Of a stretch of DNA of 64,000 nucleotides, positions 56,541 through 64,000 are shown piece by piece. Both the position numbers and the translations under genes were made by a program. Source of the stretch: Notospermus geniculatus (Eukaryota; Nemertea; Pilidiophora; Heteronemertea; Lineidae); assembly GCA_002633025.1 (NCBI GenBank), contig NMRB01000376.1, positions 319,571-383,570 of the forward strand, read 5' to 3'. Under the pieces are notes generated by a model. That model searched no databases and was not told where the DNA came from. It saw only the letters and a program-made list of their open reading frames with translations. How positions within the stretch are numbered: the stretch's first letter is position 1; each line of letters begins with the position of its first letter.

Positions 56541-56752
56541 GGAATAATGTCCATTAGGAATAATATCCGTTAGGAATAATATCCATCAGGAATAATATCC
56601 ATCAGGAATAATACCCATCAGGAATAATATCCATAGGAATAACGACATCCATAGGAATAATATCCATCAGGAATAATACCCATTAGGAATAATATCCATT
56701 AGGAATAATATCCATTAGGAATAATATCCGTAGGAATAATATCCATAGGAAA
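56541..56752. repeat. AGGAATAATATCCAT minisatellite
   Basis: Thirteen or so units of 15-17 bp (TTAGGAATAATATCCA). Repeated with the same order of variants at 59022-59232 inside copy 3 of the larger repeat. Confidence 0.92.
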
Positions 56753-57659
56753 CTCTGCGGCATACTTTACAAGGACCTGCTCGGTAGAAGCATTGGGAGT
56801 ATCAACAGATACACATGGATCTGTATTTTTTTAAACACAGTTCCATGCCCCAGTCCACAACCAATCCACCCCTCACCTGGTTTCCTCATTGGGGTCATGA
56901 TTGATATCCATGCGTGCAACATGTATATCAGAAGGGGAGCTGAATGATGAAGGAATGAGTTACTTCACTACTCAAATCTCGCTAAAACTTCCAATGATGA
57001 ACGGCCTTTCTATTATGTTTTCAATGCACCCCATAAGAGCTACATCATCAATACTGAAATATAATCGAAAGACCTGAACTCATCATTGCAAGCTTCCTCC
57101 TATATCAAGCCGATTTCACCAGGCTGCCTACCGTCTTAGGTATCCACTCTACGGCCCGAAGGAAGTTTCTGACAATGCCCAAGCCTCTCCACAGACTAAC
57201 TGACGCACCTGTAGCCAGGGAGAAGAAATCTCCCCACCTTTGAACATTTTTAGCTTTCTCTCTCGATTAATGCTCAATCTCACTTTGCACTTGGCTGAGC
57301 TGAGCTCGGACGTTTATCTAATGCTGGATTTTAAAACAGGATTCTTCCCTGTTTTCAGTACACCACCAATACCCCTGGGGCTTGAGGCATGCATTGCAGG
57401 GGGCGTGGGTGTTTTCAGAGGCCCAAGGAGCACTTACATATGCGACAAATGAGTACCGGTACCAACAAATTTTTGTAGTGTATTATCAAGCCCTTCACTG
57501 CAGCGAAACATAACCATGTTCCCAACAAGCCAAGACAGGCAGAAATTCAATTTCATCATCAGGCAATTTAAGACGCCATCCCCGTGGCTTAACGCAACTG
57601 CAACTGTGCATGTTCCTAATATTTCCCAGTCCTGCAACTAGGACATGTCTCTTAAGCCC

Positions 57660-57720
57660 AGTCAGTAAAACGCATGATTCAGAAACTAAGGACTCCGGTT
57701 CGAATCCTGGTTATGGCATA
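57660..57720 (+). repeat. B-box-bearing tRNA-like fragment
   Basis: CCGGTTCGAATCCTGGTT contains a consensus B box; upstream GCCCAGTCAGTAAAACGC could be a degraded A box. No full cloverleaf seen. Present only in copy 2 of the surrounding repeat. Confidence 0.3.
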
Positions 57721-59021
57721 GAAAGAATCATGCCAAAAATTCGACCACGGTGGAGCAACTAATGGCTCTTGATTAGGACCAAATTTTGTGCATGTCAAAT
57801 GTGAGGAAGTATTTCTTCTGCAGTTCATCTAAGGCACTGGAACATTGTCATGGGGTTATCCCATTAAACTTATCCGTGAGTCCGCCCTAAACCCAGAAGG
57901 CATGAGAAGTGTTTGGAGCCAACATCTCGACGCTACCAACGCCATATGCACTTTGTGCACTCCGCGGCTATAAGCAACTTGTGCTAGGACCTGCTTGGTA
58001 GAAGCATTGGGAGTATCAACAGATACACATGGATCTGTATTGTTTTTAACACAGTTCCATGTCCCAGTCCCTATCCAATTCCACCCCTCACCTGGTTTCC
58101 TCATTGGGGTCATGATTGATATTCATGTGTAGCAACACATGTATATCAGGAGGGAGCTGAATGATGACTGAATGAGTTACTTCACCACTCAAATCTCACT
58201 GAAACTTCCAATGATGAAAGGCCTTTCTATTATATTTTCAAAGCACCCAAAAATGAGTTTCCGGAACATCAATATTGAGATATAATCGAAAGACCTAAAC
58301 TCATCACTGTAAGCTTCCTCCTATATCAAGCCGATTTCACCAGGCTGCCTACCGTCTTAGGTATCCACTCTACGGCCCGGAGGAAGTTTCTGACAATGCC
58401 CAAGCCTCTCCACAGACTAACTGACGCACCTGTAGACAGGGAGAAGAAACCTCCCCACCTTTGAACATTTTTAGCTTTCTCTCTATATTACGTCTCGACT
58501 TCTCAAAAAACTACATTATATTCGTACCAACTGCCAACATTATAAATGTATGGAGCAAAGAGGGTAGGCCCCTACATGTATAATACATAAATTATACAAA
58601 TTCAAGGTTAAAATATTCCAGTTGCAGTAATTTATGAGATATGGGCTGCCACCGTAATAGCTCTCCACATGAGCTAAAAATCAGAGAGGAAGAGCTTGGG
58701 AGGGGGAGGGAGAATTTTTCCCTTTCTCTGCCCTCTAACAACAAGTATACTTGAATTATGAACAGAAGAAATAAGCAATAGATAAAATCATGCCAAAAAT
58801 TCGACCTCGGTGGAGCAACTAAAGGCTCTTGATCATGACCAAATTTTGTGCAGGTCAAATGTGAGGAAGTATTTCTTCTGCAGTTCGTCTGAGGCACTGG
58901 ACATTGTCATGGGGCTATCCCATCAAACTTATCCGTGAGTCCGCCCTAAACCCGATAGGCGTGAGAAGTGTTTGGAGCCAACGTCTCGACTTTTTTAAAT
59001 TACTACCACGCCATATCCATA

Positions 59022-59232
59022 GGAATAATATCCATTAGGAATAATATCCGTTAGGAATAATATCCATCAGGAATAATATCCATCAGGAATAATACCCATC
59101 AGGAATAATATCCATAGGAATAACGACATCCATAGGAATAATATCCATCAGGAATAATACCCATTAGGAATAATATCCATTAGGAATAATATCCATTAGG
59201 AATAATATCCGTAGGAATAATATCCATAGGAA
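59022..59232. repeat. AGGAATAATATCCAT minisatellite, second copy
   Basis: Near-identical to 56541-56752 in unit order, so duplicated with the host repeat and not independently expanded. Confidence 0.92.
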
Positions 59233-59869
59233 ACTCTGCGGCATACTTTACAAGGACCTGCTCGGTAGAAGCATTGGGAGTATCAACAGATACACATGGA
59301 TCTGTATTTTTTTAAACACAGTTCCATGCCCCAGTCCACAACCAATCCACCCCTCACCTGGTTTCCTCATTGGGGTCATGATTGATATCCATGCGTGCAA
59401 CATGTATATCAGAAGGGGAGCTGAATGATGACTGAATGAGTTACTTCACCACTCAAATCTCGCTAAAACTTCCAATGATGAACGGCCTTTCTATTATGTT
59501 TTCAATGCACCCCAAAAGAGCTACATCATCAATACTGAAATATAATTGAAAGACCTGAACTCATCATTGCAAGCTTCCTCCTATATCAAGCCGATTTCAC
59601 CAGGCTGCCTACCGTCTTAGGTATCCACTCTACGGCCCGAAGGAAGTTTCTGATCGACAATGCCCAAGCCTCTCCACAGACTAACTGACGCACCTGTACC
59701 CAGGGAGAAGAAACCTGTCCCCACCTTTGAACATTTTTAGCTTTCTCTCCAGACTAATGCTTAATCTCACTTTGCACTTGGCTGAGTTGGGCTCTGTCGT
59801 TTATCTAATGTTGGATTGCTTTTGAAATAGGCTTCCTCTCTGTTTTCAGAACACCACTAATACCAGAGG

Positions 59870-60140
59870 CGCTTGAAGCATGTAGGGGTATATATGTACC
59901 AAGCTTCAGAACAATAGCCCCACTGGTTATAATTACGAAACTTGCCACAAAAATGCAAAATTCTGAACCTTGACCTCTGTGACTTGAAAAGTAGGTCAAA
60001 TCAAAAACCCGTTATATTTGTTATGTGTCCTCATTAGATACACCTATGATAAAATTTTGGAGATGATCCATTCATTAGTTCAGAGTTATTGCAATTTTTC
60101 TGTTTTTGGTTTTGGCCACCTGGTGGCGAAGCCAAGCACC
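59870..60140. repeat. Inverted fragment of the 45.4-kb repeat
   Basis: CTTGACCTCTGTGACTTGAA and AAGTAGGTCAAATCAAAAAC are the complement of about 45660-45710. CCACCTGGTGGC follows. Confidence 0.75.
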
Positions 60141-60581
60141 GAATCGGAGCACACTACTATCAATAACTCGCATTAACTCACTACTGACAGTTCGATTCAG
60201 GGAACGAGTGGTATCATCAGCCTGAGAAGATGATAGGGAAGAAGCAAACAATTTGTTGATTGGGTAACATACGTGTCCGTGAAATCTCAATATAGTCCTT
60301 AGCAATAATCACGTGCATTCCAACCAGACGATTGAACGTCAATGTTAGTTGATCATTTCAAAGTCAGTAATGTTGCTGAATTGCGTATCAGAGCACCCGC
60401 ACCGTCCAGAACGTTTTCTCGATGTGTTGCTGCCTCAAACGCGAAAATGACAGGTTTATCAGAGGAGAGGAAGTCCTAGGAATGAGAGTCTGGGACATAA
60501 TAATCCCACGTTGTGAATAAAAACGGACGTAGATTTCAGGGAACTTAGATCCCTGTCACGCCGGCATTGTCTCCGAAGGTG

Positions 60582-60809
60582 TCACACAGTCTCTGAAGCG
60601 ACCACGTTCACTCCGAGGGTTGACAGGGCGACCATTTCGTTCATGTGGTCTCCGAGTTGTCCCGAAGCCTTGCCGGAAGAAATGCTCAGCTTACAACACG
60701 TATGTACGAGAAAGTCTTGGTAGCTGGACACAACATCACTCCATAATTCGAGGTTTTGATCAATGCCCTCTAACGCCAAAAGCACACTCAGGTCTGTTGA
60801 AACTGTCAT
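60582..60809 (-). CDS. Unassigned 75-codon frame in tandem unit 1
   Basis: Minus-strand frame beginning MTVSTDLSVLLALEGIDQNL and ending VVASETV. In the same direction, TTTCCTTTCAG lies upstream (plus 60895-60905) and TT-GTAAGC is a possible donor at plus 60694, so it may be an internal exon. Composition looks protein-like but no family is recognised. Confidence 0.25.
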   Translation of the reverse strand: MTVSTDLSVLLALEGIDQNLELWSDVVSSYQDFLVHTCCKLSISSGKASGQLGDHMNEMVALSTLGVNVVASETV

Positions 60810-61086
60810 CGGTCATGTCGGTAATGGGAGCCGCGGACGACAGCGAGCATGCAGCGAGGAGACTGACTGACGTACGTCACTGATTCACCTTTACCTGAAA
60901 GGAAAGAAGGGGAATATTGAGTAGGATAAGGTGGTAAGTTGATCTCCAAGGGTGACAGCGTCAGAAGTATAAAGGAAGTCCTAGGAATGAGAGTCTGGGA
61001 CATAATAATCCCACGTTGTGAATAAAAACGGACGTAGATTTCAGGGAACTTAGATCCCTGTCACGGCGGCATTGTCTCCGAAGGTG

Positions 61087-61314
61087 TCACACAGGCTCTG
61101 AAGCGACCACGTTCACTCCGAGGGTTGACAGGGCGACCATTTCGTTCATGTGGTCTCCGAGTTGTCCCGAAGCCTTGCCGGAAGAAATGCTCAGCTTACA
61201 ACACGTATGTACGAGAAAGTCTTGGTAGCTGGACACAACATCACTCCATAATTCGAGGTTTTGGTCAATGCCCTCTAACGCCAAAAGCACACTCAGGTCT
61301 GTTGAAACTGTCAT
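61087..61314 (-). CDS. Unassigned 75-codon frame in tandem unit 2
   Basis: Same as 60582-60809 apart from one residue near the end (SEPV for SETV). The third unit retains only MRVSTDLGLLKSSRQ before diverging. Confidence 0.25.
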   Translation of the reverse strand: MTVSTDLSVLLALEGIDQNLELWSDVVSSYQDFLVHTCCKLSISSGKASGQLGDHMNEMVALSTLGVNVVASEPV

Positions 61315-61799
61315 CGGTCATGTCGGTAATGGGAGCCGCGGACGACAGCGAGCATGCAGCGAGGAGACCGACTGACGTACGTCACTGATTCACTTTACCT
61401 GAAAGGAAAGAAGGGGAATATTGAGTAGGATAAGGTGGTAAGTTGATCTCCAAGGGTGACAGCGTCAGAAGTATAAATCTGCCTTTAGACCCTATCCATC
61501 AGTGCCTTGGAGAGTTTTTGAGATCGTTTATGGTAGGCCTACTGTTATGAAGGTTACTCACAATGCAAACGGGACACATTGACTGTCGTGAAGACTTCAA
61601 AAGTCCCAGGTCTGTTGAAACTCTCATCGGGTAACGGGGCCACGGACGAAAACAAGGATGGCCGCTGCAGCGAGATGACCGACTGACGTAGGCCTGCACC
61701 ACTGATTTACCTTATCTGAAAGGAGAGAAGAAGAGTGCGTCATCATTCCCGAGTTCAGGGTGACAAAGATCGGCTGTATCATCATCATCATCAACATCG

Positions 61800-62960
61800 A
61801 TCATCATGCATGGTTGGCGAGGTGTTGGTCAGGAGTAACACTATCTGTCATCCCGGGGTCCTCTATCAGGGGTAGCGTTATCATAAGGGTATTGGACAGG
61901 GGAGAACAATCATCCTTGGATGCAGGATTATTGGTCAGGGGTAGCATCATCACCCTTGGATGAAGGAATATTGGTCAGTGGTAGGATCATCATTCTTGGA
62001 TGAAGAGATATTGGTCAGGGGTAGCATCATCATCCTTGGATGAAGGGATATTAGTCAGGGGTAGCATCATCATTCTTGGATGAAGGAATATTGGTCAGTG
62101 GTAGGATCATCATTCTTGGATGAAGAGATATTGGTCAGAGGTAGCATCATCATCCTTGGATGAAGCTATATTGGTCAGGGATTGCATCAACACCCTTGGA
62201 TGAAGGGATATTGGTCAGGGGTGGCATCATCATCCTTGGATGAAGGGATATTGGTCAGTGGTAGGATCATCATTCTTGGATGAAGAGATATTGGTCAGGG
62301 ATACCATCATCATCCATGGATGAAGGGATACTGCTAAGGGATAGCATCATCATCATAGGATGTAGGGATATTGGTCAGGGGTAGCATCATCACCCTTGGA
62401 TGAAGAGATATTGGTCAGGGGTAGCATCATCATCCTAGAATGAAGAGATATTGGTCAGGGGTAGCATCGTTATCCTCGGATGAAGGGATATTGGTCAGGG
62501 GTAGGATCATCATCCATGGACGAAGGGATATAGGCCAGGGGTAGCACCATCAGCCTTGGTAATAAGTGTTGGTCAGGTTAGGGGTAGCATCATTATCATT
62601 CTTGGATGAAGGGATATTGGTCAGGGGTAGCATCATCATCCTTGGATGAAGGGATATTGGTCAGGGGTAGCATCATCATCCTTGGATGAAGGTATTTTGG
62701 TCAGGGGTAGCAGATCATCATCCTTGGATGAAGGTATATTGGTCAGGGGTAGCATCATCATCCTTGGATAAAGGAATATTGGTCAGGGGCAGCATCATCA
62801 TCCTTGGTTAGGGGTAGGATCATCATCATCATTCTTGGATGAAGGGATATTGGTCAGGGCAACATCATCATCTTTGGGTGAAGGTATTGGTTAGTGGGAG
62901 CATCATCATGAAGAAGGGATTTTGGTAAGGGGGTAGCATCGTCGCACTCGGATGCAGGAA
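61800..62960. repeat. 40-bp minisatellite, block 1
   Basis: About 28 units built on GATATTGGTCAGGGGTAGCA and TCATCATCCTTGGATGAAGG. The period is exactly 40 bp in the regular parts; some units have extra ATC. Confidence 0.95.
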
Positions 62961-63689
62961 TATTGGTCAGGGGTAGGCCTAGTATCATGACCTTGGGTGC
63001 TGTAATATTGGGAAGCCCCGAAAGCAACGTCAGACCTGCAGGTGTCTGTCAGAACTTGAGGGGAAGTAAAAATTCATATTCGTGGGCCTACAGTGTCAGT
63101 GTGAATCCGATGCATGCACCTGTTAATTTTCGCCGTAATGGCTTTAAATACGCAGTAAACGTCTACACTACGGGGAACTGTTACTACAAAGAGTTCTTCG
63201 GATGGTGTTTTGCAGAACTAAACCATCAACTTACCAATATTCATACCGTTTTAGGGCAATTGCGTATGAAGTTTTACACATGTTCACTAAAAACATTTGA
63301 CGCCATGTTTATTAATCCCGTCATGCTTTGAGTCTGAACTTCGACCCTTTCGTAGCTTTGGATTACCATATCAATGGACTCGCTGACAGGCCAGAGACAG
63401 GGGAACAGGTGAATTTGGATGCGTAATACCGCGACAGACTTTCCCCATACCTCCCATGCACTTGCATGTTGTTTGAGGGTGTTTATTTCAAAGGTACCGG
63501 TACCCTACCTACTATTGATCTGTATCAGTCACATCCACAATGATTCTGATTATCCACAGTACAGTAAGCTCTCCATTAAGTGGCTCACCCCTGAATAAAA
63601 GTATAACTTCCTTATTATGGCACTGTTGATGCTATCAAAATCGAGATATCCTTGGTTAAAGCGGCCCTAGAGGGAAATATCCTTGCCAT
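62961..63689. other. Non-repetitive interruption of the minisatellite
   Basis: Contains a 122-codon frame (62963-63331, +), not recognised. CAGTAAGCTCTCCATTAAGT near 63562 resembles a Tc1-type MITE end. Otherwise nothing seen. Confidence 0.4.
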
Positions 63690-64000
63690 TGAAGGATGAA
63701 GGGATATTGGTCAAGGGTAGCATCAACATCCTTGGATGAAGGGATATTGGTTAGGGGTAGCATCATCATCATTCTTGAATGAAGGAATATTGGTCAGGGG
63801 CATCAATATCATCCTTGGATGCAGGGATATTGGTCAGGGGTACTGTAGCATCATCATACTTGGATGAAGGTGTATAGGTCAGGGGTATCATCATCATCCT
63901 TGGATGAACGTAGGTCAGGGGTATCATCATCATCACAATTCTTGGATGAAAGAATATTGGTCAGGGGTAGCATCATCATCCTTGGATGAGGGGGTATCTT
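63690..64000. repeat. 40-bp minisatellite, block 2 (runs off window)
   Basis: Seven or eight further units of the same repeat, continuing to the window end. Confidence 0.95.

Larger units (their letters stand above)
56220..59860. repeat. Three tandem copies of a 1.1-1.3 kb repeat
   Basis: ATGCCAAAAATTCGACCTCG begins a block at about 56308, 57731 and 58791; CTACCGTCTTAGGTATCCAC recurs at about 57128, 58348 and 59608. Copies 1 and 3 are nearly identical at an offset of about 2.48 kb and both contain the AGGAATAATATCC minisatellite; copy 2 is more diverged and lacks it. No open frame of note. Confidence 0.88.
60468..61480. repeat. 505-bp tandem duplication
   Basis: 60468-60972 recurs at 60973-61477 with very few differences. 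A third, degenerate and shorter unit continues to about 61745 (CAGGTCTGTTGAAACTCTCA, GACTGACGTAGG). Confidence 0.93.

Noticed and set aside
62963-63331. 122-codon frame between minisatellite blocks
   Set aside because: Starts inside the repeat and has no recognisable domain.

Overview
The window is eukaryotic, intron-rich DNA from an animal, most likely a marine invertebrate. The one gene recognised with certainty is a complete, spliced SF3B1 (U2 snRNP SF3b subunit 1). Its 17 coding exons run from 26296 to 42319 on the + strand and join in frame into a predicted 1342-residue protein. The HEAT-repeat half is collinear with human SF3B1 at a constant offset of 38 residues. The surrounding DNA is dense in short palindromic transposons and minisatellites, and in the dispersed words TAGGCCTA and TACATGTA. 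This fits a deuterostome or lophotrochozoan genome; I cannot name the species.

Layout. 1-15.7 kb: gene-poor DNA with many TA-flanked MITEs, hAT-like MITEs and two minisatellites, one split by a transposon. 15.7-17.7 kb: a putative promoter (nuclear-receptor half-sites, E-box), a 411-bp MITE, then an intact reading frame for a type II membrane FkbM-family methyltransferase. 17.7-23 kb: repeats. 23-25.2 kb: probable 3' exons of a small single-pass membrane protein. 25.2-26 kb: a large palindromic element with an array of CACCGCGGTG palindromes. 26.2-42.3 kb: SF3B1, whose introns carry at least ten elements, including one transposon nested in another. 42.3-46.6 kb: tandem and dispersed repeats. 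46.6-52.7 kb: two possible first exons, an assembly gap, and an array of exon-like cassettes that looks like a spliced non-coding gene. 52.7-64 kb: palindromes, tRNA-derived SINE-like units, a triplicated 1.2-kb repeat, a 505-bp tandem duplication and a long 40-bp minisatellite running to the window end.

The genes show no operon-like or pathway relationship. SF3B1 acts in branch-site recognition. The FkbM protein is probably a secretory-pathway enzyme of unknown substrate. The cassette array is the most unusual locus: its acceptor and donor signals persist across diverged copies while several exons lack an open frame. All homology statements come from reading the sequence and remembered family features; no searches were run.
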